Below, in pieces: positions 1-8,180 of a stretch of DNA of 52,508 bases. The translations under genes were made by a program, and so were the position numbers. Origin of the DNA: Alphaproteobacteria bacterium (GTDB lineage: Bacteria; Pseudomonadota; Alphaproteobacteria; Micropepsales; Micropepsaceae); NCBI GenBank assembly GCA_003158585.1, contig PMKE01000065.1, positions 5,146-57,653 on the forward strand. Reading direction: 5' to 3'. Below the pieces are notes generated by a model. The model did not search any database and had not been told where the DNA came from. It worked only from the letters and a program-made list of their open reading frames with translations. How positions within the stretch are numbered: position 1 is the stretch's first letter; every line of letters begins with the position of its first letter.

Positions 1-334
1 TGGCTCATATTGGCGAGGAATTCGGATTTGGCCCGGCTGGCGAGGGCCTGTTCCAGTGAGGCGGCCCGCAAGGCGTGTTCGGTTCGCTTGCGCGAAATGC
101 ATTCCCCCGCATCGGCGGTATACCGGGACAGCAGCGACGTTCGTTCGCGCCGCGTACGGCAGTACCCGTGATTGGCCAAGTCGTCCTCGCGCGTTTGTCA
201 TCCCGCAGGCGGCCAATCGTTAACAAAACAGGACTAATTGTTGCTTAAGGAAACTTGGAGCGGCTCAAATATACCCTGCGTTATGCGTCGTTTCGCCGCC
301 GCTGCAAACGCGTCGCGTACCTGGAAATGAGAGA
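1..334. other. Window edge, no confident gene
   Basis: I see no gene here that I can defend. A short plus-strand open end in the third frame stops at a TGA at 57-59 and could be the last 18 codons of a gene cut by the window edge, but it is too short to identify. The minus-strand open frame at 5-226 is rich in Pro, Arg and Gly, which is typical of a GC-rich shadow frame. The stretch from about 215 to 250 is AT-rich. Confidence 0.4.
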
Positions 335-364
335 GTGCGTTCGGCGCCGAAGCGCCAAACGCAC
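335..364 (-). terminator. Stem-loop downstream of the PEP-CTERM gene
   Basis: A 7 bp arm (GTGCGTT/AACGCAC), one C-A mismatch and a 5 bp arm (GGCGC/GCGCC) close a CGAA tetraloop. It lies 19 bases past the stop codon of the minus-strand PEP-CTERM gene. There is no strong U tract, so it may terminate weakly or protect the 3' end. Confidence 0.5.
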
Positions 365-383
365 CCGGGGGGACAGGACGCGA

Positions 384-1052
384 TTAGGCCCTGCCGGAAA
401 GAAGGCGTCCGGAAAATGCCATGCCGAGCAGCATCAGTGCCGCCGCCAGCAGGCCGATCGAGGACGGCTCGGGCACATTCGTGGTGCCGTTGATGTTGAA
501 AACCATCGAGCAGCGGCCGGTCTCGGGTTGGATGAGACCGGAAGGGCAAAACGACACGTCGCCATAGGAGGAGTCCCACGCGTCGGACAAGCCACCGGTG
601 ATATCCCAGTAGGTAGAGGTATTGTTCGTGGCTGCGGCGCCGCCCAGCTCGAGCCAATAGGTGCCGGCGGCAAGCGAAACGCCCGGCAGTACGAAGCTGT
701 CGAAGTTGATGTCGTAGTTTTCGCCGTTGGTGAAGATATAGCTCGACGTCACGGGAGCCGTTCCCGAAAACAGAACCGTGCCGAGCCCCGGGATTCCGTC
801 GAGGATGGCCCAAGTGACCGAGGTGGTCGTTTCACCCGGTGTGTTCCACGCTCCGAAATCGACGCCCTCGAGCGCTACCGACGAAGCCAGGTCGAACGTA
901 TTCGCCGCAGCAAAGCTGCCCGAGATATTCCAGGCTGAGACCGTGCCGTTGACGGTACCGTTGCTATAGAGAACCGTCGCGTTGCCTGCGCCCGCGCTCA
1001 AGGCGAGCCCGAGAAGGGCTCCCAGTATCGAGGTTCTTGCCGTCTTCCACAT
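384..1052 (-). CDS. PEP-CTERM sorting domain protein
   Basis: This 222 aa protein is predicted to be exported and sorted to the cell surface. An N-terminal signal peptide (about residues 1-25, ending near AGAGNA) precedes a Ser/Thr/Gly-rich beta-type domain. The C-terminus has the PEP-CTERM layout: VPEPSS at 193-198, a hydrophobic helix, then a basic end (GRLLSGRA). In this family an exosortase/EpsH-type transpeptidase recognises the tail, and many members accompany exopolysaccharide production. No exosortase is in the window. The ATG at 1052 has GAGGAT about 9 bases upstream. A LacI-type operator candidate lies about 80 bases upstream and a stem-loop follows the stop. The role of the mature domain is unknown. 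Confidence 0.85.
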   Translation of the reverse strand: MWKTARTSILGALLGLALSAGAGNATVLYSNGTVNGTVSAWNISGSFAAANTFDLASSVALEGVDFGAWNTPGETTTSVTWAILDGIPGLGTVLFSGTAPVTSSYIFTNGENYDINFDSFVLPGVSLAAGTYWLELGGAAATNNTSTYWDITGGLSDAWDSSYGDVSFCPSGLIQPETGRCSMVFNINGTTNVPEPSSIGLLAAALMLLGMAFSGRLLSGRA

Positions 1053-1131
1053 TGGATATAATCCTCAGGCGAACGACCTTGGACGCCGCCGCCAAGGGAG
1101 GTTCCAAGCAACCGGTGTGCCAGAATGAAAA

Positions 1132-1145
1132 CGCAAGCGCTTTCA
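1132..1145. promoter_or_regulatory. Candidate LacI-family operator upstream of PEP-CTERM gene
   Basis: CGCAAGCGCTTTCA matches its own reverse complement at 5 of 7 half-site positions around a central GCGC. It resembles the sites at 5666-5679 and 14870-14883. It lies 80-93 bases upstream of the minus-strand PEP-CTERM start, where it could control that promoter. The call rests on the pattern only. Confidence 0.4.
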
Positions 1146-1218
1146 ACGAATGACCTTGCCGTCAGCCAATCGTGACGCTGCGGATTCGTAAATACTTTTT
1201 ACAATCCAGCCGGTGTTT

Positions 1219-3339
1219 TTACACCTTCGCGCCCACCGGGAATCCGCGGTCGCGCATCAAGGCGTCGACCGTCGCGTCGCGTCCGCGGAACTTGCGATAG
1301 GCTTCGGCGGGATCGACGGAATACCCCCGGCTGATGATGCAGTCGTGCAGCTTCTTGGCGAGCGCCTTGTCGTAGAAGCCGCCGGGCGCTTCCTCGAAGG
1401 CCTCGGCCGCGTCGGCGACCAGCACCTCGGCCCAGATGTAATCGTAATAGCCCGCGGCATAGCCCTCGCCCGAGAAGATGTGCCCGAAATGCGGCATGCG
1501 ATGGCGCATGACGATTTCCTGCGGCATTCCGATTCCGTCGAGCGTCTCTTTCTCGAAAGCGTGTGAATCGATGGGCGTAGAGCCCGCAAGATGCACCTTC
1601 ATGTCGACGATGGCGGAAGCGAGATATTCGACCGTCAGGAAGCCCTGGTTGAAGGTCTTCGCCGCCTTGATCTTGGCGACCAGCGCGTCCGGCATGGGCT
1701 TGCCCGTCTCGTAGTGCAGCGCAAAGCGCGACAGCACTTCCTTGGTCGGCAGCCAATGCTCGTTGAGCTGGCTGGGAAACTCGACGAAATCGGCAACGGT
1801 ATTGGAGCCCGCCACCGAGGGATAGGTCACGTCGGAGTTCAACCCGTGTAGGCCGTGGCCGAATTCGTGGAACATGGTGACGGCGTCGTCCCACGAGATG
1901 AGAACCGGCTTGCCGGGCGGCGCTTTCACGAAGTTGAGGTTGTTCGAGACGATCGGAGTTATGGTTTTGCGGAAGCGTTCCTGGGTGCGGTACTCGTTCA
2001 TCCAGGCGCCGGAGCCTTTGCCCGCCCGCGCATAGGGATCGTAGTACACCAGGCCGACATGCTTGCCGGCCTTGCGGACTTCGAACACCCGAATTTCCTT
2101 CTGCACCACCGGCACGTTATGGACTTCGGCGAACTGGAACCCGTAGAGCTGCCCCGCCGCCCAGAACATTCCTTCGCGGATTTTGTCGAGTTGCAGGTAC
2201 GGCTTGATCTCGCCTTCGTCGAGGTCGTACTTCGCCTTGCGCACTTTCTCCGCATAGAAGCGGTAGTCCCACGGCGCGATCTTGATGCCGTCGCCGTCGG
2301 CGAGCTTCTGCATGTCGGCGACTTCCTCGTGGACGCGCGCCACTGCCGGTGCCCACACCTTCTGCAACAGGTCCATGACTCTCTCGGGGGTCTTGGCCAT
2401 CTGGTAGTCGGTGATCCAGTGGGCGAAGGTGGGATAGCCGAGCAGCTTGGCCTTCTCGGCCCTGAGCGCGAGGATCTTGGTTATGATCGCGTTGTTGTCG
2501 TGGGCGTCGCCTTTGTCGCCGCGCGAAGCCCACATGCGGAACGCCTTCTCGCGCAGGTCGCGCCGCGTCGAATAGGTAAGGAAAGGCTCGATCGCCGAGC
2601 GCGTGTTGGCGAAGACGTACTTGCCTTCCAGCTTCTTGTCCTTGGCCGCTTCCGCCGCCGAGGCCACCAGCCAGTCCGGCAGGCCGGCCAGTTCCGCGGC
2701 TTCGAGGACAAGCATGTCCTCTTCCTCGTCGGCCAGCTCGTTCTGGCTGAAGGCGGTGTAGAGAGACGAAAGTTCTTTGTTGATCTCGGCCAGCTTCGCC
2801 TTGTCGGCCTCATCGAGCGCGGCGCCCTGGCGTGCGAAGCGCCGGTAGGTGAGCCAGACGACCCGCTGCTGCTCGGGTGAGAGGCCATTCGTCTCGCGCG
2901 TCTCGTAGATCGCCTTGATGCGGGCGAACAACGCCGCGTTCTGCACGACCTCGTCGTTGAAGGCGGCAAGGATGGGCGACATCTCCGTCTCGACCGCCTG
3001 CATCTCTTTGTCGTCCATCGTCGAGGTGTAGATGTTGAAGATGGTTCCGGCGCGGCCTACGGGGCGTCCGGCGTCTTCCAGCGCCGCAATCGTGTTCTCG
3101 AAACTCGGGGCCGCCTTGTTGGAGGCGATCTTGGCGATCTCGGCCCGCATCAGGGTGATGCCTTCGCTGAGGGCCGGCTTGAAATCGGCGGGTTTGACGC
3201 CGGCGAAGGACGGCACGCCGCTATAGGGGCCCTTCCAGGGGGCGAGAAGCGGGAGTGTCTTCGGTGCTGCTTCCAAGGGGTTCAAGGCCGTGGCGGCGAA
3301 TGTGGCGGCCGAAGCTAGCAGAAATGTGCGTCTTTGCAT
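1219..3339 (-). CDS. dcp: M3 family metallopeptidase, dipeptidyl carboxypeptidase-like
   Basis: This 706 aa zinc peptidase belongs to the M3A family (Dcp/oligopeptidase A), which cleaves short peptides. The zinc site is clear: HEFGH at 491-495, with the third ligand Glu expected in ADFVEFPSQ (near 520). The length fits Dcp. The N-terminus, RRTFLLASAATFAATA, is a Tat-like signal sequence, so the enzyme is probably periplasmic, unlike cytoplasmic OpdA. The ATG at 3339 has GGGGGA about 5 bases upstream. It is likely a single-gene unit, divergent from the NsrR-like gene. Dcp against another M3A subgroup cannot be settled from sequence reading alone. Confidence 0.88.
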   Translation of the reverse strand: MQRRTFLLASAATFAATALNPLEAAPKTLPLLAPWKGPYSGVPSFAGVKPADFKPALSEGITLMRAEIAKIASNKAAPSFENTIAALEDAGRPVGRAGTIFNIYTSTMDDKEMQAVETEMSPILAAFNDEVVQNAALFARIKAIYETRETNGLSPEQQRVVWLTYRRFARQGAALDEADKAKLAEINKELSSLYTAFSQNELADEEEDMLVLEAAELAGLPDWLVASAAEAAKDKKLEGKYVFANTRSAIEPFLTYSTRRDLREKAFRMWASRGDKGDAHDNNAIITKILALRAEKAKLLGYPTFAHWITDYQMAKTPERVMDLLQKVWAPAVARVHEEVADMQKLADGDGIKIAPWDYRFYAEKVRKAKYDLDEGEIKPYLQLDKIREGMFWAAGQLYGFQFAEVHNVPVVQKEIRVFEVRKAGKHVGLVYYDPYARAGKGSGAWMNEYRTQERFRKTITPIVSNNLNFVKAPPGKPVLISWDDAVTMFHEFGHGLHGLNSDVTYPSVAGSNTVADFVEFPSQLNEHWLPTKEVLSRFALHYETGKPMPDALVAKIKAAKTFNQGFLTVEYLASAIVDMKVHLAGSTPIDSHAFEKETLDGIGMPQEIVMRHRMPHFGHIFSGEGYAAGYYDYIWAEVLVADAAEAFEEAPGGFYDKALAKKLHDCIISRGYSVDPAEAYRKFRGRDATVDALMRDRGFPVGAKV

Positions 3340-3619
3340 GATGTCCCCCGAGGCGGATTTCCAGGGGCGGACTGTGCCTTTTTCGACAGGCGGACCTCAA
3401 ATCAATGTCGCGTGTTCGGCCGCGTCAGGATGTCATAGGGAATTGTGCATGTTCTTGGTCACTTTAATTGCGTCTGTCGTCGCCGCGGCAGCGCGGTCCG
3501 TCCGCACCGAGAGCGACAATAAGACTGCGGGAATGTCGGGAATCATGCGTATTTCCACCGGCAGGGTTCCGCTATGATAATTGTCCGGCCGCGTTGGAAT
3601 CGGCCGTGGGAGGTCTGCC

Positions 3620-4078
3620 GTGCGGCTCACTCTGCATACGGATTATGCGTTGCGAATGCTCATGCTGCTGACGCTGGAGCCCGACGAGCTTCACACCATC
3701 GCCAGCGTGGCCCAGCGTTACCGCATCTCGCGCAACCATCTGATGAAGGTGGCGCAGACGCTGATTCAGGCGGGCTTCGTGGAGAGCGTGCGCGGCCGTC
3801 ACGGCGGGCTGAAGCTCGGCATGGCACCTGCGGACATCAAGCTCGGGGCCGTGGTCCGCGCCACCGAGGACGGCTTTGCCCTGGTGGAGTGCTTCGACCG
3901 GCGGCGCTGCAACTGTGTCGTCATGCCGGCATGCAGCCTGCGCAAGCCGCTGGACGAGGCGGTAAACGCTTTCCTCGCCGTACTGGACCGCACCTCCTTT
4001 GCAGAGCTCGCGCAGAATCCGGGACGGGCCAGCCGCATGCGGAAACTGCTCGGCGACGGCCAGCCGGCCTTTGCCTGA
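3620..4078 (+). CDS. nsrR: Rrf2 family regulator, NsrR-like
   Basis: This is a winged-helix Rrf2 protein of about 152 aa. The N-terminus VRLTLHTDYALRMLMLL is characteristic of the family, and a helix-turn-helix follows (ASVAQRYRISRNHLMKVAQTL). The Fe-S ligand region reads ECFDRRRCNCVVMPAC. The first, third and fourth Cys have the spacing of NsrR (C-x7-C-x5-C), which senses nitric oxide through an Fe-S cluster; the second Cys is extra. I chose the GTG at 3620 because GGGAGG lies about 6 bases upstream and the protein then begins at the conserved VRLT. An ATG at 3581 would add 13 unlikely residues. No nitric-oxide detoxification gene is nearby, so its targets are elsewhere or it controls itself. 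Confidence 0.85.
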   Translation: MRLTLHTDYALRMLMLLTLEPDELHTIASVAQRYRISRNHLMKVAQTLIQAGFVESVRGRHGGLKLGMAPADIKLGAVVRATEDGFALVECFDRRRCNCVVMPACSLRKPLDEAVNAFLAVLDRTSFAELAQNPGRASRMRKLLGDGQPAFA

Positions 4079-4402
4079 CGGTACGCGCGAGAGAAAGACT
4101 CACCGATCCCTCGACCGGGGCGACGCTGGAGGTTCCTTACGAACCGGCCGGCACCAAACAGATGCAAACCGTTCGCGATATAATCTCCCTTGCGACAATA
4201 ACGAGCGTTGGTCCTCCGGCTCGCGAGGATGTTGTAAGAGTCAACTGAATCAATAGATTACGCCCTCCCACGTCGGCGAGGCAGGCTCTGCCCGCGCTTG
4301 GACAGTCTCGACATTGTGGAATAAACAAGCATGCCTCCCGCGTGCAGCTTGGGAAGGCAAAGCGCTCTCTTTCGGAAATCTCACAGGCAGTCCTGGGTTC
4401 AT
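4079..4402. other. Intergenic region before the LacI gene
   Basis: No gene is seen in these 324 bases. An AT-richer stretch at 4175-4260 may hold promoter elements. A weak GCGC-centred partial palindrome (4357-4370, GCAAAGCGCTCTCT) lies about 33 bases before the LacI start and could be an autoregulatory site, but only 4 of 7 half-site positions match. Confidence 0.35.
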
Positions 4403-5488
4403 ATGAACCGCACCGATACACAGCTCGGTCCCAAGAAACCTTCCGGCCGCAAACAGCGCGGAGCGACGACTATCAACGATGTCGCGCGCCGCGCCGGCGT
4501 GTCGCCCATGACGGTGTCGCGCGTCGTCAACGGCGAGAAGAACGTGCGCGCCTCGACGCGCGCCGCGGTGCTCGCCGCCGTCAAGGCGCTCAACTACGCG
4601 CCCAATCCCGCGGCGCGGTCGCTGGCCGGCGCCGAAGCGGCACGCATCGGTCTCATCTACAGCAACCCGAGCGCGGCCTATCTCACGGAATTCCTGGTGG
4701 GCGTGCTCGACGAATCGAGCCGCACCAGCGTCCAGGTCATCCTGGAGAAGTGCGAGGCGTCGAGCGCCGCAGAGCGTGCCGCCGTGCGCAGGCTCGTCGA
4801 CGGCGGCGCGGCGGGCGTCATCCTGCCGCCGCCCCTGTGCGAATCACCGGCTGTTCTCGAGGAGATCAAGAGGGCGGGTCTGCCTGCCGTGGCCGTGGCC
4901 GGCGGACGATTCGGCGAAGAAGCGTCGCGCGTGCGGATCGACGATTACGCCGCAGCCTTCGAGATGACGAATTACCTTCTGGATCTGGGGCACCGCCGCA
5001 TCGGCTTCATCAAGGGCAATCCCAATCAGACGGCCTCGACCGAACGCGAGCACGGCTTCGAAGCCGCGTTGAACAAGGCCGGCGTGCGTTGGGATGCGTC
5101 GCTGATCGTGGAGGGCGAGTTCAGCTACAGTTCCGGTCTCGTGGCCGCCGAAAAGCTGTTGAAGCTGAAACTCCCCCCGACCGCCATTTTCGCCAGCAAC
5201 GACGACATGGCCGCCGCCGTGGTGTCGGTAGCACACCGGAACGGTCTTCAGGTCCCGGGCGATCTCTCCGTCGTAGGCTTCGACGATACCTCGATCGCCA
5301 CCACGATCTGGCCCGAGCTGACCACCATCAAGCAGCCGATCACCGAAATGGCCAAGAGCGCCCTCAATCTTGTCGTGAGCGCCATCCGGGCGAGCAAGAA
5401 GAACGGCGGCGAGCCCAAGCTGGCGGACCAGCTTGTTGCCCATAAGCTGATCAAACGGCAGTCGGCGGCGGCTCCCAAATCGCCGTGA
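4403..5488 (+). CDS. LacI family transcriptional regulator of sugar genes
   Basis: A LacI/GalR repressor of about 361 aa. The HTH and hinge helix are near residues 23-75 (TINDVARRAGVSPMTVSRVV, then YAPNPAARSLAG). The periplasmic-binding-protein-like sensor follows, with the usual FASNDDMAAAVV and LSVVGFDDTSIA segments near the C-terminus. I prefer the ATG at 4403, which leaves a normal short lead before the HTH; the in-frame ATG at 4331 would add 24 residues and neither has a strong ribosome site. The gene lies just upstream of the xylE-like operon, separated by a near-palindromic operator, so it very likely controls sugar uptake and glycoside hydrolase genes. The inducer is unknown; a pentose or hexose released by the neighbouring enzymes is likely. 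Confidence 0.9.
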   Translation: MNRTDTQLGPKKPSGRKQRGATTINDVARRAGVSPMTVSRVVNGEKNVRASTRAAVLAAVKALNYAPNPAARSLAGAEAARIGLIYSNPSAAYLTEFLVGVLDESSRTSVQVILEKCEASSAAERAAVRRLVDGGAAGVILPPPLCESPAVLEEIKRAGLPAVAVAGGRFGEEASRVRIDDYAAAFEMTNYLLDLGHRRIGFIKGNPNQTASTEREHGFEAALNKAGVRWDASLIVEGEFSYSSGLVAAEKLLKLKLPPTAIFASNDDMAAAVVSVAHRNGLQVPGDLSVVGFDDTSIATTIWPELTTIKQPITEMAKSALNLVVSAIRASKKNGGEPKLADQLVAHKLIKRQSAAAPKSP

Positions 5489-5665
5489 TCGCGCCCTCTG
5501 CGCCAACTGTGGCCAACTCGACAAGGAAGCCGTGATGGAACCGGCCGTGAATTGCCGGGTATCGCCGCCAAGGTGCCGGGACACAACCACTGATAGTAAT
5601 TATAGACAGCGTTGTCATTTACAGGTAAGCGTCGGGCGCGTTTGGAATAAATGCCGCTTGCCCCT

Positions 5666-5679
5666 TGGTAACGCTATCA
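5666..5679. promoter_or_regulatory. Candidate LacI-family operator of the sugar operon
   Basis: TGGTAACGCTATCA is near-palindromic (5 of 7 half-site positions pair) around a central CG, the layout of LacI-family operators. It lies about 95 bases upstream of the xylE-like ATG and 180 bases after the LacI gene. It shares the half-site GCTATCA with the site at 14870-14883. Confidence 0.55.
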
Positions 5680-5771
5680 CTACGGTCGCAGGAACTTATG
5701 CGCTAGGGTGCGCTTAAAAGGGAGCAATAAAGCTCCATCCCTCGGGAGAACGTCCACAAAAGGGGTTATCG

Positions 5772-7262
5772 ATGGCAAAAGCCAATACGACTTTGGTTGT
5801 TGCGTTGACGTTGACGGCGGCCCTGGGCGGCCTGCTGTTTGGCTACGACACCGCGGTCATCTCGGGTGCGGTGAGTGCCATCGACCACAACTTCATCAAT
5901 CCGATGACGAACCTGACGGAGACGGCGCGTTCGAGCCTCTCGGGCTGGACGATTTCCTGTGCGCTGGCCGGCTGCGTGATCGGCGCTTTTCTCGCTGGAC
6001 CCGTTTCCACAAGATTCGGACGCAAGCCGACGTTGATGCTGGCGGCCGTCTTGTTCTTCGTCGGATCGCTCGGTTCGGCGGTCCCCGAACTCGGTCTTGG
6101 ACCGATCGGCGGGATGGGACCGGCGGCGCTGATGCCCTTCATCGTCTACCGCATCATTGGCGGCATCGGCGTGGGCATCGCCTCGATGATTTCCCCGCTC
6201 TACATCGCCGAGATCGCGCCGCCCAAGATCCGCGGCACGCTGGTCACGTTCCAGCAGATCGCCATCGTCGGCGGCATGCTGGTGGTCTATTTCGTCAATT
6301 GGGCAATCGCCATCCAGGGCAACGACCAGTGGATTCTGACGGTCGGCTGGCGCTGGATGCTGGCCTCCGAAGTGATCCCGTCCATCCTGTTCTTCGTCTT
6401 GATGCTGTTCGTGCCCGATACGCCGCGCTGGTACGTGATCCACGGCCAGGACGACAAAGCGCTTAAGGTCCTCAAGACACTGACGGACGAAACCGAAGCC
6501 AAGAAAACCCTGAAGGAAATCGAGCAGACGCTGGTGCAGCGTACCCGACCGCTGTTCAGCTTCGGCGTGCTGGTGATCTTCGTCGGCATCATGCTCTCGG
6601 TGTTCCAACAGTTCGTCGGCATCAACGCCGTGCTCTATTACGCACCGCTGATGTTCAAGAATCTGGGCGCCTCTACCGACAGCGCCTTCCTGCAGACCAT
6701 CGTGATCGGCGTGACCCTGGTCACTTTCACAATCGTCGCCCAAGTCACGGTCGACCGCTGGGGCCGTAAGCCGCTGCTCATCACCGGCGCCGTGATCATG
6801 GCCGTGTCCATGATTTTCCTCGGCTTCCTGTTCAATGCCTCCGGCAACGGCACGTCCACCGGCGCCTTGCAGATGTCGCACGCAGCCGGCATGTGGGGCC
6901 TGGTCGCAGTGGTCACCTACATCGCGGGCTTCTCGCTTTCGTGGGGGCCGATCGTCTGGGTGATGCTGGCCGAGATATTCCCCAATTCGATCAAAGGCAC
7001 CGCGATGGGCATCGCAGTGGCGTCGCAGTGGATCGCCAACCTGTTCATCTCCTGGTCGTTCAAGGTGCTCGACGGCGACTCGGCACTCAATACCATGTTC
7101 AACCACGGCTTCGCCTATTGGCTGTACGGCATTTGCAGCGTGCTCGCGGCGTTGTTCGTGATGAAGTACGTTCCGGAAACCAAGGGGCGCAGTCTCGAAG
7201 CCATTCAGGAGCTCTGGCATCGCACGCCGGCCGAAGCCAAGGGGGAAAAGGCCGGCAAATGA
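5772..7262 (+). CDS. xylE: Sugar/H+ symporter of the XylE type (MFS)
   Basis: A 496 aa inner-membrane sugar porter of the major facilitator superfamily with 12 predicted helices. Family marks are GYDTAVISGA near residue 24-33, RFGRKP after helix 2, FQQFVGINAVLYYAP in helix 7, DRWGRKP after helix 8 and the closing VPETKGRSLE. From memory the sequence follows E. coli XylE closely (GIGVGIASMISPLYIAEIAPPKIRG, SWGPIVWVMLAEIFPN), including the XylE-type longer loop between helices 3 and 4, so D-xylose is a reasonable substrate, though glucose or galactose is possible. It is the first gene of an operon: its stop overlaps the aldose epimerase start (ATGA). A LacI-type operator lies upstream. Confidence 0.9.
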   Translation: MAKANTTLVVALTLTAALGGLLFGYDTAVISGAVSAIDHNFINPMTNLTETARSSLSGWTISCALAGCVIGAFLAGPVSTRFGRKPTLMLAAVLFFVGSLGSAVPELGLGPIGGMGPAALMPFIVYRIIGGIGVGIASMISPLYIAEIAPPKIRGTLVTFQQIAIVGGMLVVYFVNWAIAIQGNDQWILTVGWRWMLASEVIPSILFFVLMLFVPDTPRWYVIHGQDDKALKVLKTLTDETEAKKTLKEIEQTLVQRTRPLFSFGVLVIFVGIMLSVFQQFVGINAVLYYAPLMFKNLGASTDSAFLQTIVIGVTLVTFTIVAQVTVDRWGRKPLLITGAVIMAVSMIFLGFLFNASGNGTSTGALQMSHAAGMWGLVAVVTYIAGFSLSWGPIVWVMLAEIFPNSIKGTAMGIAVASQWIANLFISWSFKVLDGDSALNTMFNHGFAYWLYGICSVLAALFVMKYVPETKGRSLEAIQELWHRTPAEAKGEKAGK

Positions 7263-8125
7263 TCACGCTGAAAGAAGGCGGCTTCGAACTCGACATTCTG
7301 CCCGAACTGGGCGGGAGCGTGGCGCGTTTCGTCTGCGAGGGCAGGAACATCCTGCGTCCTGCCCCGCACGGGGTCGCCAATGTGCTCGAAACAAGCGCGT
7401 TCCCGCTGGTGCCGTTCGCCAACCGGATCGAGAACGGTCTGATGCACTTCGAGGGGAAGGAGTACCGCCTTCCCCTCAATTTCGGCAGCCATCCGCATGC
7501 GCTGCACGGCCACGGCTGGCAGACTGCCTGGCGGGTCGACTCGGTCTCGCGCGACAGGGCAACGCTCGCCTTCGAGCATGCGCCAGACGAATGGCCCTGG
7601 TCCTACGCCGCGGAGCAGGTCTTCTCGCTCGGTAAGGACGGCCTCAAGGTTCGGCTCTCGGTTCGCAGCCGCGATGCGAAGGCCATGCCCGTGAGCCTCG
7701 GCCTCCACCCCTATATTCCGAAGCTGGCCGGCACGCGCGTCAGGACCGCCGTCGAGGGTATGTGGGAAGCCGATTCGACGATGATGCCCACTAAGCACAT
7801 CAAGGGATCGCCGCTCGTCGATCTGGCCAAAGGCGTGCTGGTTGCCAAAGCGCCGTTCGTCGACAACACCTTCACGGGCTGGTCCGCGCCCGCTCGCATC
7901 GAACAACCCGATCTTGGGCTTACCGTTACGCTCGAAGCCTCGCCGGAGTGCAGGTTCTTCCACATGTTCATTCCGGTCGGCGAGAACTACTTCTGCACCG
8001 AGCCGGTCACGGCGATGCCCAACGCGGTCAACCGGCCGGAAGCTGCGAGCGTCACAGGCGCGCGCGTGCTCTCCCCGGGCGCCGGTTTTGCGATCGAGAT
8101 GCGCCTCGGCGTCCGGAAGCAGTAA
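7259..8125 (+). CDS. Aldose 1-epimerase (mutarotase)
   Basis: A 288 aa cytoplasmic enzyme that interconverts alpha and beta anomers of aldoses. Landmarks are PFANRIENG, the first catalytic His region FGSHPHALHGHGW, the second His in SLGLHPYIP, and the C-terminal catalytic Glu expected in FCTEPVTAMPNA. It is slightly shorter than GalM and resembles the group often annotated as aldose 1-epimerases of sugar-uptake operons. The ATG overlaps the stop of the upstream sugar porter by 4 bases, indicating translational coupling. Its place between a xylose/hexose symporter and a beta-glycosidase fits conversion of the beta-sugar released by the hydrolases. Confidence 0.9.
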   Translation: MITLKEGGFELDILPELGGSVARFVCEGRNILRPAPHGVANVLETSAFPLVPFANRIENGLMHFEGKEYRLPLNFGSHPHALHGHGWQTAWRVDSVSRDRATLAFEHAPDEWPWSYAAEQVFSLGKDGLKVRLSVRSRDAKAMPVSLGLHPYIPKLAGTRVRTAVEGMWEADSTMMPTKHIKGSPLVDLAKGVLVAKAPFVDNTFTGWSAPARIEQPDLGLTVTLEASPECRFFHMFIPVGENYFCTEPVTAMPNAVNRPEAASVTGARVLSPGAGFAIEMRLGVRKQ

Positions 8126-8180
8126 CCGGCGCACTAGATTTTACCGCTTCGAAGGTCGAGACCATCGGGAGGTCCAGCGA

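Noticed and set aside
5766-7220. 484-codon open frame antisense to the xylE-like gene
   Set aside because: Charged, His/Gln/Asp-rich low-complexity translation opposite a certain transporter gene.
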